Source: Paracoccaceae bacterium (GTDB taxonomy: Bacteria > Pseudomonadota > Alphaproteobacteria > Rhodobacterales > Rhodobacteraceae). From it: a stretch of DNA of 64,000 nt. The position numbers were made by a program, and so were the translations under genes. The notes under the pieces were generated by a model. The model searched no databases and was not told the origin of the DNA. It was given only the letters and a program-made list of their open reading frames with translations. The number at the start of each line of letters is the position of its first letter. Positions within the stretch are counted from its first letter, which is position 1. Shown piece by piece: positions 8,884 through 22,191 of the stretch. The stretch lies in NCBI GenBank assembly GCA_021296235.1, contig JAGWAS010000010.1:1-64000 (forward strand), read 5' to 3'.

Positions 8884-10422
8884 ATGAGTATTCAAGCTGC
8901 TGAAATTTCAGCAATCCTAAAGGATCAGATCAAGAATTTCGGCCAAGAGGCGGAGGTTGCCGAGATTGGTCGGGTTCTGAGCGTCGGAGATGGAATTGCG
9001 CGGGTCTTTGGTCTCGACAACATCCAAGCGGGGGAAATGGTGGAATTCCCCGGCGGCATCCGCGGCATGGCGCTGAACCTTGAGGCAGACAATGTCGGGG
9101 TCGTGATCTTTGGCGATGACCGCAACATTCGGGAAGGCGACAGGGTCAAACGCACCGAGTCGATCGTTGATGTTCCGGTGGGTGATGCATTGCTCGGTCG
9201 GGTGGTGGACGCACTTGGTGATCCGATCGACAACAAGGGGCCAATAGATGCAGAGAAGCGTGCCGTCGCCGACGTGAAGGCACCCGGAATCATTCCAAGG
9301 CGATCCGTCAATGAGCCGATGGCCACCGGGCTGAAATCGGTCGATGCCATGATACCGATCGGACGCGGTCAGAGGGAACTGATCATCGGCGACCGGCAAA
9401 CCGGAAAGACGGCACTTGCCCTGGATGCGATCCTCAACCAGAAATCCTACAACGATGCCGCCGGCGATGACGAATCGAGCAAGCTCTACTGTGTCTATGT
9501 TGCGATTGGCCAGAAGCGGTCGACCGTCGCCCAACTGGTGAAACGGTTGGAGGAAAACGGTGCGCTGGAATATTCCATAATTGTCGCAGCGACGGCATCC
9601 GATCCGGCTCCGATGCAGTTTCTTGCTCCTTATGCGGCCACGGCGATTGCGGAGCATTTTCGCGACAACGGCCGCCATGCTCTGATCATATACGACGATC
9701 TATCCAAGCAGGCGGTTGCGTATCGGCAGATGTCGCTGCTTCTGAGACGTCCCCCGGGGCGTGAGGCTTATCCCGGTGATGTTTTCTATCTGCATTCGCG
9801 CCTGCTTGAGCGGGCAGCCAAACTCAATGATGACAACGGCGCGGGCTCGCTGACGGCACTGCCGATCATCGAGACCCAGGCAGGCGACCTGTCGGCCTAC
9901 ATCCCCACCAATGTCATTTCGATTACTGACGGACAGATCTTTCTCGAAACCGAACTGTTCTACCAGGGCATCAGGCCAGCGGTGAATACCGGCCTCAGCG
10001 TATCCCGCGTGGGGTCTTCGGCTCAGACCGCGGCAATGAAATCGGTCGCGGGCACCGTAAAGCTGGAATTGGCGCAGTACCGCGAAATGGCGGCGTTCGC
10101 GCAGTTCGGCTCTGACCTTGATGCCGCCACGCAGCGGTTGTTGAACCGAGGTGCAAGATTGACGGAATTGATGAAGCAGACCCAGTACTCGCCGCTGACC
10201 AACGCCGAGATTGTCTGCATCATCTTCTCGGGAACGCAGGGGTATTTGGACCGGATTGAAGTCGGAGATGTGGTCAGGTTCGAACAGGGGCTGATCAGCC
10301 ATCTTAGAGGCAATCATAAGGCCCTGCTCAAGGACATAACCGAGAACGATCGCAAGGTGAGCGGCGAACTGGCCGACGGAATAAGGGCCGCGATCGACGA
10401 ATATGCCGGCAGTTTTGTTTGA
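8884..10422 (+). CDS. atpA: F1 ATP synthase subunit alpha
   Basis: This is the regulatory, non-catalytic nucleotide-binding subunit of the F1 hexamer. The 512-residue length is standard. Walker [10 protein letters not shown] sits at residues 169-177, and the alpha signature around [14 protein letters not shown] is present. The N-terminal beta barrel shows [10 protein letters not shown]. It lies in the F1 operon, one base after atpH and 24 bases before atpG. Nothing unusual was seen. Confidence 0.98.
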   Translation: MSIQAAEISAILKDQIKNFGQEAEVAEIGRVLSVGDGIARVFGLDNIQAGEMVEFPGGIRGMALNLEADNVGVVIFGDDRNIREGDRVKRTESIVDVPVGDALLGRVVDALGDPIDNKGPIDAEKRAVADVKAPGIIPRRSVNEPMATGLKSVDAMIPIGRGQRELIIGDRQTGKTALALDAILNQKSYNDAAGDDESSKLYCVYVAIGQKRSTVAQLVKRLEENGALEYSIIVAATASDPAPMQFLAPYAATAIAEHFRDNGRHALIIYDDLSKQAVAYRQMSLLLRRPPGREAYPGDVFYLHSRLLERAAKLNDDNGAGSLTALPIIETQAGDLSAYIPTNVISITDGQIFLETELFYQGIRPAVNTGLSVSRVGSSAQTAAMKSVAGTVKLELAQYREMAAFAQFGSDLDAATQRLLNRGARLTELMKQTQYSPLTNAEIVCIIFSGTQGYLDRIEVGDVVRFEQGLISHLRGNHKALLKDITENDRKVSGELADGIRAAIDEYAGSFV

Positions 10423-10446
10423 TCAAGCACGTACCGGAATAGCGCC

Positions 10447-12767
<2,321 letters not shown>

Positions 12768-12780
12768 CCGGGAGACAGAA

Positions 12781-13173
12781 TTGGCACCCATGCAATTTGA
12801 ACTGGTTTCCCCTGAAAGCAGGATCGCTTCGTTTGAAGCGGACTCGGTGGAACTGCCGGGCAGCGAAGGCGACATGACGGTAATGGCAGATCACGCGTCG
12901 CTTGTTACCACCCTGAGGCCAGGATTCATTCGCGCCCGCTCCAATCTCAAAACAACAGAACACATCGTTACCGGTGGATTTGTCGAAGTGACTGCTGCAG
13001 GTGTCTCGGTACTGGCCGAACGTGTCGTTCCGGCTGCGGAAGCAACAGCCGAAGTGTTCAAGGCAATCGCCGAGGATGAGGAAAAGGCGGCCGAACCGCT
13101 TGTGGGTGCAAACCGCGATGCGGCCGAAACCAGGATCGCCTGCCTGAAGGCAATTTCCGCCGGATTGAGCTGA
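12781..13173 (+). CDS. atpC: F1 ATP synthase subunit epsilon
   Basis: The epsilon subunit couples gamma to the c-ring and can inhibit hydrolysis. The N-terminal beta domain is clear (FELVSPESRIASFEADSV, PGSEGDMTVMADHASLVTTL), and a helical C-terminal region follows. I start at the TTG at 12781 because GGGAGA lies 5 bases upstream; the ATG at 12790 is 14 bases from it. It is the last gene of the operon and faces prs, 131 bases away. No T-tract terminator was found in that gap. Confidence 0.95.
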   Translation: MAPMQFELVSPESRIASFEADSVELPGSEGDMTVMADHASLVTTLRPGFIRARSNLKTTEHIVTGGFVEVTAAGVSVLAERVVPAAEATAEVFKAIAEDEEKAAEPLVGANRDAAETRIACLKAISAGLS

Positions 13174-13304
13174 CAATACGGATCGGCGGCGGGCTCGTCG
13201 ATGCCTGACAGGGCGGCCTCCTTCAAGGCAGTTCCCATTCGATCAACATGCCGCTCCGTTTCCCGGGGCATTTGCGGGCACGGCAAGAGGCATGAAGCTG
13301 CCGG

Positions 13305-14315
13305 CTATGGCAATCGGGCGTAGAGCCAGTCGAGGGTTTTTGCTTCAAACAACGACGAAATCGACGTCCCGTTTGCAATGTTGAGGATCGCTTGCGAAAA
13401 AAGCGGCGCGGTCGGCAAAATTCTGACTTTGGTCGCCGCTTCAACTTCCGCTGTTGGCGCGATTGTATCCGTGATGACAATGGTCTTCAGTTTCGACTGA
13501 TCGATCAGCGTAATGGCATTCTTGGACAGCACTCCATGTGTTACGTAGGCATGAACCTCCAGTGCGCCGCTGGTAAGGAGCAGGTCGGCAGCTTTGCAGA
13601 GGGTGCCGGCCGTGTCGCAGATGTCGTCGACAATGATGCATATTCTACCCTTCACATCGCCGATTACGGTCATTTCCGCGACATCCCCATGTGCCGCTCG
13701 CCGCTTGTCAACAATCGCCAATCCAGAATCCAGCCTTTGCGCCAGTTCGCGGGTTCTGCCGACTCCACCAACATCGGGCGACACGAGCACAATGTCTTCG
13801 GTTTTGGCTGCAAACCGTTGCCTGATGTCCAGTGCGAAGATCGGTGAGGCATAGAGATTGTCCACCGGTACGTCGAAGAAGCCCTGTACCTGTGCCGAGT
13901 GCAAATCCATTGTCAGAACCCGCGTGATTCCAGCCTGGGTAAGAAGATTTGCGACAAGCTTGGCGGAAATGGGCGTTCTTGCCTTCGTGCGCCGGTCCTG
14001 CCGCGCGTAGCCGAAATACGGAATCACCGCAGTAACGCGCGCCGCCGATGATCTGCGAAGGGCGTCGGCGATGATCAGTATTTCCATGAGGTGATCGTTT
14101 GCGGGCTTTGATGTGGGCTGAACAATGAACATGTCCTCGTTGCGGACGTTTTCATAAACTTCCACATACACTTCCTCGTCGTTGAAGCGTTCAACCTTCG
14201 CATTGACCAGTGAAATCTCGCGTCCCCCCTGGCCGGACATGTAAGCGGAAATCCGCGTTGCGAGCGGCAGATTTGCGTTGCCGGCGATGACCCTGGGCTC
14301 TGCTTGCTTGGGCAT
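13305..14315 (-). CDS. prs: Ribose-phosphate pyrophosphokinase
   Basis: This enzyme makes PRPP from ribose 5-phosphate and ATP for nucleotide, histidine, tryptophan and NAD synthesis. The signature DLHSAQVQGFFDVPVDNL and the PRPP loop VDDICDTAGTL are present, as is YARQDRRTKARTPISAKLVA in the ATP-binding region. The ATG at 14315 has a GGGAG 8 bases upstream and gives 336 residues, close to alphaproteobacterial Prs. An upstream in-frame start would add 25 unconvincing residues. Confidence 0.96.
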   Translation of the reverse strand: MPKQAEPRVIAGNANLPLATRISAYMSGQGGREISLVNAKVERFNDEEVYVEVYENVRNEDMFIVQPTSKPANDHLMEILIIADALRRSSAARVTAVIPYFGYARQDRRTKARTPISAKLVANLLTQAGITRVLTMDLHSAQVQGFFDVPVDNLYASPIFALDIRQRFAAKTEDIVLVSPDVGGVGRTRELAQRLDSGLAIVDKRRAAHGDVAEMTVIGDVKGRICIIVDDICDTAGTLCKAADLLLTSGALEVHAYVTHGVLSKNAITLIDQSKLKTIVITDTIAPTAEVEAATKVRILPTAPLFSQAILNIANGTSISSLFEAKTLDWLYARLP

Positions 14316-14674
14316 CCTACAACTCCCGATTTTGATGCGGTTTGAGATGTCCGGACGGCCTGCGTCCCGGTCGGGCCTCCTTAGCACCATCCGACGGATG
14401 TGCCCATATCATTGTTGCCCGCGACGGGTTGGGAATTTGAATTGGCAACTCGGCCGACGAGCCTTTCGCAGGGTTGCCTGTTGCTGGTTTCGGTTGAAAG
14501 GGATCCTTGATTCGTTCGCGCATAAGCGGAGGTTGCCGTCCGGATGGAGAATTGAGTTGAAGGGGGCTTGAACAGCCTGCGGAATTGCACCAAGAACATT
14601 CCGGCTGCAGCACCCGGTAATTTCACTTCCCGGATATGCTCTGCGTGTCAGGCAACCTAAGGAAGGCGTTCCGA
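14316..14674. other. Divergent intergenic region prs / isomerase
   Basis: These 359 bases separate the oppositely transcribed prs and HCCA-isomerase-like genes, so both promoters should lie here. I see no operator-like palindrome, RNA gene or convincing small reading frame. Confidence 0.5.
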
Positions 14675-15271
14675 ATGAAGGCGATTGAATATTATTTCTC
14701 GGTGCTTTCACCCTTCACACATTTGGCGGGTGACCAACTTGAGCAGATCGCGTCGCGGCATGGTGCCGCGGTCAATTACAAACCCATCGATATCATGGGC
14801 CTATTTGGCAGAACCGGCGGGGTTGCACCGAAGGATCGGCATGAATCGAGAAAGGCATACAGATTGCAGGATCTTGCAAGGATTGGGAAACTTGCCAAAA
14901 TCGACATCAATCTGACCCCGGCGTTCTGGCCTGCCGATCCCGTTCCTGCGTCCTGCGCCATTGTCAATGCCGTGCGGGAGGGAAGTGGCGATGTCGGCGC
15001 ACTTGCCAGAAACGTGCTTCGGGCTTGCTGGGCTCAAGACAGGAATATCGCTGATCCGGACGTCGTTGCCGAGTGCCTTGCCGCAGCCGGATTTCCGGCG
15101 GAGCTTGCCGTCGCGGACGACATGGCGCTCACGCAGTTCTCGAAAAACACGGACGAAGCCGTGCGGCAGAATGTCTTCGGTTCTCCAACCTATGTGGTGG
15201 GGGATCAGGTATTTTGGGGACAAGATCGGCTTGGGCACTTGGATGCCTTGCTGTCCGGGCGTCTTGGTTGA
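14675..15271 (+). CDS. DsbA-fold 2-hydroxychromene-2-carboxylate isomerase family protein
   Basis: A 198-residue thioredoxin/GST-kappa fold protein. The N-terminal segment IEYYFSVLSPFTHLA replaces the CxxC of true DsbA proteins with a Ser-based site, as in HCCA isomerases, which use glutathione. The C-terminal VFGSPTYVVGDQVFWGQDRLGHLDALL is the family's cis-proline and closing segment. In naphthalene degradation such enzymes isomerise 2-hydroxychromene-2-carboxylate, but this gene has no aromatic-degradation neighbours, so the substrate is unknown. The ATG at 14675 follows AAGGAAGG. Confidence 0.85.
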   Translation: MKAIEYYFSVLSPFTHLAGDQLEQIASRHGAAVNYKPIDIMGLFGRTGGVAPKDRHESRKAYRLQDLARIGKLAKIDINLTPAFWPADPVPASCAIVNAVREGSGDVGALARNVLRACWAQDRNIADPDVVAECLAAAGFPAELAVADDMALTQFSKNTDEAVRQNVFGSPTYVVGDQVFWGQDRLGHLDALLSGRLG

Positions 15272-15277
15272 GCGCAA

Positions 15278-16336
15278 TCAGCTCTTTTCCCGAAGGCATT
15301 CCAGAAGCTCGGCGATCTCGTCATCCGTGGTCGACCAGTTGCAGACAAACCGCGCCTCAAGCAGTTTGCTTTCCTTGCCCTCCAATGATTGTGCGGGTGG
15401 CCACAGGTAATATTTGGCCCCGGAGGCAAAGGCGCGGCGGTGTGCTGAACGTGTCAGCTTCGCGAACACCATGTTGGCGTCAACCGGGTGAACGATTGTT
15501 GCCCGATCAAGTTCACTCAATCCGGCTGCAAGCTTGGCGGCCATTCGGTTTGAACGTGCGGCCAGGGTCTTCCAAAGGCCGTCCTTTAAATACGTCGCCA
15601 TTTGCGCGGACAGAAATCGATGTTTCGAAAACAGATGTCCTCCGCGTTTCCGACGCAACTCAAATTCCCATGCCTGTTCAGGTGCAAAGATGACGACCGC
15701 CTCAACGCCCAGAAGGCCATTCTTGGTTCCCCCGAACGAAAGGATGTCAATTCCTGCTTTCCATGACATTTCCGCAGCTGTGCATCCGGTGCTGACGACG
15801 GCATTGGCAAAGCGCGCACCGTCCATGTGGCACGGCAATCCAAAACCTCTCGCCGTTGCGGTCAGTTCGGAGACTTCCTGACAGGCATAAACCGAACCGT
15901 TCTCGGTCGCGTTCGTGACCGACAGCACGCCGCGCTGAACGTTGTGAACACCCACCGGTGCCGCGCCGTCAAGCTTCCGGTGAAGTGCGCAAGGCTTGAT
16001 TTTGGCGTGATCGCCATCAAGGAGCGTCAGTTTCGCTCCGCCAGTGAAGAATTCGGGTGCACCGCATTCATCCTCCTCAATGTGCGAATGGCGATGGCAG
16101 TAGATCGTTGACCATGGCGGACACAGGCAGGCAACGCTCAGCGCATTGGCTGCCGTCCCGGTGGCAACAAGATGGACACTTGCCTCGGGTGCCTCAAACT
16201 GGCGTCGAACTTCCTCAAGAACCAATTCCATGAGCGGTTCTGCGCCATATGAGGCCGCGTGGCCCTCGTTCGCCCGACAGACAGCTTCAATGACCTCAGG
16301 TGCTGCCGGTCCTGCGTTATCGGAGGCGAAGTTCAT
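15278..16336 (-). CDS. Low-specificity L-threonine aldolase / beta-eliminating lyase family
   Basis: This fold-type I PLP enzyme cleaves L-threonine or related beta-hydroxy amino acids to glycine and an aldehyde. The N terminus NFASDNAGPAAPEV is typical, and the PLP lysine is K205 in SFGGTKNG. PLP-contacting CHMDGARFANA precedes it. The length of 352 residues fits. Its ATG overlaps the stop of the YcgN-like gene (ATGA), implying translational coupling in a ribF-ycgN-ltaE-like run. Confidence 0.9.
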   Translation of the reverse strand: MNFASDNAGPAAPEVIEAVCRANEGHAASYGAEPLMELVLEEVRRQFEAPEASVHLVATGTAANALSVACLCPPWSTIYCHRHSHIEEDECGAPEFFTGGAKLTLLDGDHAKIKPCALHRKLDGAAPVGVHNVQRGVLSVTNATENGSVYACQEVSELTATARGFGLPCHMDGARFANAVVSTGCTAAEMSWKAGIDILSFGGTKNGLLGVEAVVIFAPEQAWEFELRRKRGGHLFSKHRFLSAQMATYLKDGLWKTLAARSNRMAAKLAAGLSELDRATIVHPVDANMVFAKLTRSAHRRAFASGAKYYLWPPAQSLEGKESKLLEARFVCNWSTTDDEIAELLECLREKS

Positions 16337-16821
16337 TCAAACTCCTCGGCCACGTGATTTTCAAGTTCATCCATGTCGACCTCCGTCTCTGAAACAGCCC
16401 GCCCCCTGACCGAAACTCCGCATTCGTGTACGGTCTCCGTGCTGCCGGAAACAAGATGGTGCCAGGAATGCAGTTGCTTGCCTTCGCGCCGCAGCCTGTA
16501 GGCACAGGTGGCTGGCATCCAGTCAATGATGTCGTCGATCTCGTCGGGTTTAAGAACAATGCAATCGGAAACGATCTTTGTTCGGGCCTCGTAGTGGCGG
16601 CACCGGCAATGCTGAAGATCAAGCAATCTGCAGGCAACATTTGTGAACTTTACGGTATCTGAGCCGTTCTCCTCGAATTTGAGAAGGCAGCAGAGTCCGC
16701 AGCCGTCGCAAAGCGCCTCCCACTCGTTGCGGTTCAACTCATTGATTGGATAGCGCTCCCAGAAGCGTTTCCGAAGCCGTCCGCCAAGTCCGCCGCGGAT
16801 GCTCTTAAGCAGGCTGCGCAT
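16333..16821 (-). CDS. YcgN/UPF0260-type cysteine-cluster protein
   Basis: A YkgJ/YcgN-family protein of 162 residues with the CDGCGLCC cluster at residues 38-45 and later cysteines in CRLLDLQHCRCRHYEAR and DCIVLKP. These could bind zinc or an iron-sulfur cluster; function unknown. The ATG at 16821 lies inside the 3' end of ribF (17-base overlap) and suits the family N terminus; a TTG at 16857 is an alternative. The stop overlaps the aldolase start. Confidence 0.88.
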   Translation of the reverse strand: MRSLLKSIRGGLGGRLRKRFWERYPINELNRNEWEALCDGCGLCCLLKFEENGSDTVKFTNVACRLLDLQHCRCRHYEARTKIVSDCIVLKPDEIDDIIDWMPATCAYRLRREGKQLHSWHHLVSGSTETVHECGVSVRGRAVSETEVDMDELENHVAEEFE

Positions 16822-17755
16822 GTGCCCCGAGAACTTTCCGTGATCGGTCGCAGTCAAGCACCATTTGCGTCACCAATTCATCTGCGGTTGAAAACGCCTC
16901 TTCCGGCCGCTGGAATTCCACGAGGGCAACCGAAATGGCTTCACCGTAGATGTCGGCGGCGAAATCAAGAATGAAGACCTCAAGATTTGCTGAATTTTCC
17001 CCGAAGGTTGGTCGGATTCCAATGGAGGCCGAACCTTCATAGCGGCCCTTGTGGGGACCCGAGAGGACGTCGACGAATACCGCATAAACCCCAAACCTTG
17101 GCAAATGCAGGCCATCCAATGGAATGTTTGCGGTCGGAAAACCAAGCTTGTGTCCGCGATGCTGCCCGGAAACCACACGTCCCTCAATTCTGTGCCAGTG
17201 GCCGAGAATTCTCGCGGCATCGCCGGTTCTGCCATCCGAAAGGGCCTTTCGCACCGATGTTGACGACCAGCGGCAGTCCTCGTCGCCGGCAATGGAAACA
17301 ATGCGGGTGTCGAAACCGTGTTCGCCGCCAAGTTTGCTCAACTGTTCTGCATCCCCCGATCGACCTTTGCCGAAGCGAAAATCCTCGCCGACAACGGCGC
17401 AGCGGATGCCCATCCCGCTGGCCAGAATGTCTCTTGAGAACTCTCCGGCGTTCAAACCGGCAAGGGCAGCGTCAAATCGCAATTCGAACATCAATTCGAT
17501 ACCGACCGTACCGAGCCTGCGTGCCTTGGTCTCCGCGTTCATGAGACGGAAGGCAGGGGCATCCGGGGCAAAATACTGCCGTGGATGCGGCTCAAATGTT
17601 AAAGCCGCCAGTTTGGCGCCGGCATGGCCGGCGAATTCCTTCGCACTGTTGATGACCTGCAAATGCCCGAGATGGACGCCGTCGAAATTGCCGATTGCGG
17701 CAACGCTTCCCCGGCACTCATCCGGAATATCCCCAAAATCTCTGATGGTTCGCAT
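16805..17755 (-). CDS. ribF: Bifunctional riboflavin kinase / FAD synthetase
   Basis: This enzyme converts riboflavin to FMN and then FAD. The N-terminal nucleotidyltransferase domain has GNFDGVHLGH near residues 22-31 and GEDFRFGKGRSGD. Near residue 180 is WSSTSVRKAL. The C-terminal riboflavin kinase domain has GHKLGFPTANI and FGVYAVFVDV. Length 316 fits RibF. Its 3' end overlaps the YcgN-like start. Confidence 0.96.
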   Translation of the reverse strand: MRTIRDFGDIPDECRGSVAAIGNFDGVHLGHLQVINSAKEFAGHAGAKLAALTFEPHPRQYFAPDAPAFRLMNAETKARRLGTVGIELMFELRFDAALAGLNAGEFSRDILASGMGIRCAVVGEDFRFGKGRSGDAEQLSKLGGEHGFDTRIVSIAGDEDCRWSSTSVRKALSDGRTGDAARILGHWHRIEGRVVSGQHRGHKLGFPTANIPLDGLHLPRFGVYAVFVDVLSGPHKGRYEGSASIGIRPTFGENSANLEVFILDFAADIYGEAISVALVEFQRPEEAFSTADELVTQMVLDCDRSRKVLGAHAQPA

Positions 17756-17840
17756 GACGCCGATTTAAACTCACATTTGAATTCGCGCAATCGTGTGAAG
17801 AGTCCCCCGACCCAGTAATTTCGGGATGCAGTGCCGCCCT

Positions 17841-18719
17841 TTACCGCAGGTGTCCGATTGCAAACTTGGGATTGACGCCGGCTGCGGCAAGAACACTGCG
17901 GAGTTTTTCCGGATCGGGTTGGCGGATGGTTGCGGTTTCTTCCGCAGCCAGTCCTCCGGTTACGAACAGGCTGTCAAGCGACTGGTTTTGTGCACCGGCG
18001 ATATCGGTCGTGATTCCATCTCCGATGCACAGAATGCGGGGATTGGAGATGTCAGGCAACATGGCCCTGAGCCGACGTTTGGCCAAGTCGTAGATACGCC
18101 TTCTCGGTTTTCCGAACATGAGCGACTTGCCACCCAATTCCTCGAACAGAACTGCCAGGGCCCCGGCGCAGTAGAGTCTTTTCGAACCGCGGTCGACAAC
18201 GATGTCCGGATTTGCGCAAAGGAGTTTCATGCCTCGCTTCACTGCATCCGCAAGCAGGGATCTGTAGTCGTCGGGAGTTTCAGTCGTGTCGTCAAAGAGG
18301 CCAGTGCACACAATTCCCTCTGCCTCGTTGAAGCTGACGCAGTCGATCTCCCGAGGATTGCCGTTGGAGCCGAAATCGGGGCTGAGGAAGCTCTTGGCGG
18401 AATCCGGTCCAATGTGAAAGAGTCTCTTTCCAACTTCGCCTCGGAAGAGCGCGTCGCGGGCGGAATCTCCGGAGGTTACTATGAAGTTCCAACAATCTTC
18501 GGGAACCCCGATCTCCCCGATCTGCCGCTCCACATCCGTTGCGCGACGGGGCGAGTTGGTCAGGAGTAGGACAGGAACGCCGGTGCCGATGGCGCGGTTC
18601 AGAGCCCGGCAGGACTCGATGTTCGGGACCAAGCCATTATGGATCACCCCCCAAACGTCACAAAACACGCCATCATAGTCATCTGAAACATCGGCGAGCC
18701 ATTCGATGATTCTCGTCAT
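17841..18719 (-). CDS. HAD-superfamily class IIA hydrolase (TIGR01459-like)
   Basis: A NagD-like HAD phosphatase. The nucleophile motif is YDGVFCDVWGVIHNG near the N terminus, motif II is LLLTNSPR, and the acidic C-terminal motif is CIGDGITTDIAGA. The length of about 292 residues and position near ribF and groES match the alphaproteobacterial TIGR01459 group. Substrate unknown, probably a small phosphorylated metabolite. I prefer the ATG at 18719 (family-like MTRIIEWLADVS); another ATG at 18737 adds six residues. Confidence 0.88.
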   Translation of the reverse strand: MTRIIEWLADVSDDYDGVFCDVWGVIHNGLVPNIESCRALNRAIGTGVPVLLLTNSPRRATDVERQIGEIGVPEDCWNFIVTSGDSARDALFRGEVGKRLFHIGPDSAKSFLSPDFGSNGNPREIDCVSFNEAEGIVCTGLFDDTTETPDDYRSLLADAVKRGMKLLCANPDIVVDRGSKRLYCAGALAVLFEELGGKSLMFGKPRRRIYDLAKRRLRAMLPDISNPRILCIGDGITTDIAGAQNQSLDSLFVTGGLAAEETATIRQPDPEKLRSVLAAAGVNPKFAIGHLR

Positions 18720-18883
18720 CAGATTCTCGTGCCACATTTCGGCGAATGATCATTGAGAATCGCCGCCGCAACGGATCGCCGGCGACGTTGCAGGAAATCA
18801 TTCAGGGAATTCAAATCTATGGTGTCTTCCGATGACAGGAGCATGAGTTCGGCCTGACCCTTACGAGGCAATTGGGACCCCGA

Positions 18884-19801
18884 TCAAAAGGACAGGTTCG
18901 GGATAATCTGTTTTTTCCGGCTGACAACACCCGGAAGCTGAAGCTCATCTCCCGATACCGCCGCCGAAAACGACTTTTTGGCCAAGGTTCGCACAAATTT
19001 ATTCGGAACCAAAAGCGTTGCAGACTCATTCAGTATGTCCACCACGAAGAACAGCACCTGATCGATTCCGTCCTCATCGGCCACCCGATCCATCGCCCGG
19101 ATCAGATCCTGTTTGCGTTCGATAATCGCCGAAGGGTTGGTGGTTTCAAGAACGGATATCTTGAGTTTCCTTCCATTGATCTCATAGTTCTTTGAATCAA
19201 TCCGTAGCACCTCGTCATCCGAGCAATCCGAGAGATCGGATTTTGCCGCGAACATTTCGGCTGCATAGGAACCGATGTTGATGCCGAGATCGCGAGCGAG
19301 CTCCTCCGCAAGGTTTTGGTCCGTCTTGGTCGTGGTTGGTGACCTGAACGCCATCGTGTCGGAGAGTATGCACGTCAGCATGAGACCCCGAATCGGGCGG
19401 GGCATCCTCGCTGCGGCACTTCCCATCAACTCATGCATGATCGTGGCGGTGCATGCCACCGGCCTCATGAAGATGCTGATCGGTTCCTTGGTCGCAAGTC
19501 CGCCCTGCAGCAGGTGATGGTCAATAATCTCAATGATTCTGGCCCTTCCGATGCCTGCAGGAAGTTCTGCGGGATTGTTGGTGTCAACGATGATGACCTC
19601 GTCGCCGTCCTTCACATCGTCGATGATTTCCGGCATGCCGTAACCCCAACGGTCCAGCATGAAGAGAGCCTCCTTGTTCGGTCGTCCCAGCAAATGCGCT
19701 GTTGCCGGTGCTTTGCGAACTTCAGTTGAGAACCATGCCCAAATCAACGGCGATCCGGTTGAATCGGAATCAGGGAATTTGTGCCCGAAGACCTTTATCA
19801 T
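18884..19801 (-). CDS. ppaC: Manganese-dependent inorganic pyrophosphatase (family II)
   Basis: This DHH-family enzyme hydrolyses pyrophosphate and drives biosynthesis. The N terminus IKVFGHKFPDSDSTGS carries metal ligands H7, D11 and D13. DTNNP and the DHH motif EIIDHHLL follow. The DHHA2 domain ends SRKKQIIPNL, as in family II enzymes. The ATG at 19801 gives 305 residues, the family norm, while the frame stays open 22 codons further. The usual Ser in GHKSPDTD is Phe here, a mild variation. Confidence 0.95.
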   Translation of the reverse strand: MIKVFGHKFPDSDSTGSPLIWAWFSTEVRKAPATAHLLGRPNKEALFMLDRWGYGMPEIIDDVKDGDEVIIVDTNNPAELPAGIGRARIIEIIDHHLLQGGLATKEPISIFMRPVACTATIMHELMGSAAARMPRPIRGLMLTCILSDTMAFRSPTTTKTDQNLAEELARDLGINIGSYAAEMFAAKSDLSDCSDDEVLRIDSKNYEINGRKLKISVLETTNPSAIIERKQDLIRAMDRVADEDGIDQVLFFVVDILNESATLLVPNKFVRTLAKKSFSAAVSGDELQLPGVVSRKKQIIPNLSF

Positions 19802-20059
19802 GCAAAATTTCCTCAGCTTCAGCCCGCTTGCGGTCCATATAGGCATGGCAGTGGCCGATGTCACCATCCGGAGCGGACCAGAATGCGAATGCGCAATGGA
19901 GTTGCACTGCTTCCAACAACGGAAGCGCGTTCGGTTGAGCCGCTCTGATGCGAACTGCCGGCCGGAAAGGGTTGCGTTCTTGCCGATGCATCTGCAATCA
20001 GGTTCAACGGCGAAGCGCCGGTTTCATGCGTCCGGCGAAGATTTTTTTGGGGAACTCGG

Positions 20060-20088
20060 TTGACAAGCGCCGATGCCAATCCTAACTC
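20060..20088 (+). promoter_or_regulatory. Putative sigma-70 promoter of groESL
   Basis: TTGACA at 20060-20065 is followed after 17 bases by TAACTC at 20083-20088. The expected transcription start falls at the left edge of the CIRCE operator, the geometry known for HrcA-repressed groESL promoters. The -35 box is perfect and the -10 box weak. Confidence 0.65.
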
Positions 20089-20095
20089 GGCATTG

Positions 20096-20122
20096 TTAGC
20101 ACTCAAGGGTGGTGAGTGCTAA
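20096..20122 (+). promoter_or_regulatory. CIRCE operator (HrcA binding site)
   Basis: TTAGCACTC at 20096-20104, a nine-base spacer, then GAGTGCTAA at 20114-20122: a perfect match to the consensus inverted repeat. It lies 52 bases before the groES start, so heat induction of groESL by release of HrcA is expected. hrcA itself is not in the window. Confidence 0.97.
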
Positions 20123-20174
20123 CAGCCTAGGAACCACCCGATAATCAGATGAACAAGGCTTAGGAGACGTTCAT

Positions 20175-20462
20175 ATGGCGTTTAAACCCCTGCACGACAG
20201 AGTTCTGGTTCGCCGCATTGAAGGCGACGAAAAGACCAAGGGCGGACTGATCATTCCGGATTCGGCAAAGGAAAAGCCGGCCGAGGGCGAAATCATCGCT
20301 TCCGGCGAAGGTGCCCGCAAGGACTCCGGAGAATTGATTCCCATGTCGGTAAATAAGGGCGATCGTGTCCTGTTCGGCAAGTGGTCCGGGACGGAGGTTA
20401 CCCTCGACGGCGAGGAATTGCTGATCATGAAGGAAAGCGACATTCTCGGCATCATCACCTGA
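20175..20462 (+). CDS. groES: Co-chaperonin GroES
   Basis: This is the 95-residue lid of the GroEL chamber. [21 protein letters not shown] at the N terminus and the mobile-loop segment [15 protein letters not shown] are typical. TAGGAG lies 8 bases before the ATG. It is co-transcribed with groEL, which starts 44 bases on, under the CIRCE-controlled promoter. Confidence 0.98.
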   Translation: MAFKPLHDRVLVRRIEGDEKTKGGLIIPDSAKEKPAEGEIIASGEGARKDSGELIPMSVNKGDRVLFGKWSGTEVTLDGEELLIMKESDILGIIT

Positions 20463-20494
20463 GAGTGCACTTGAAGAGTTCAACCCTACACTAA

Positions 20495-22144
<1,650 letters not shown>

Positions 22145-22164
22145 GCACTGCCTGCCGGAAACTG

Positions 22165-22191
22165 AAAAAGGGGCCGCCGGCCCCTTTTTTT
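22165..22191 (+). terminator. Rho-independent terminator after groEL
   Basis: An 11-bp stem with the GGGGCC core at 22170-22175 pairing with 22179-22184, flanked by A and T runs, closes a three-base loop and runs into seven Ts. It lies about 20 bases after the groEL stop. Confidence 0.92.

Noticed and set aside
18768..18791. GCAACG...CGTTGC inverted repeat upstream of the HAD gene
   Set aside because: The inner part is self-complementary and asymmetrical, the stem is only 6 bp and there is no T run; not distinctive enough for an operator or terminator.
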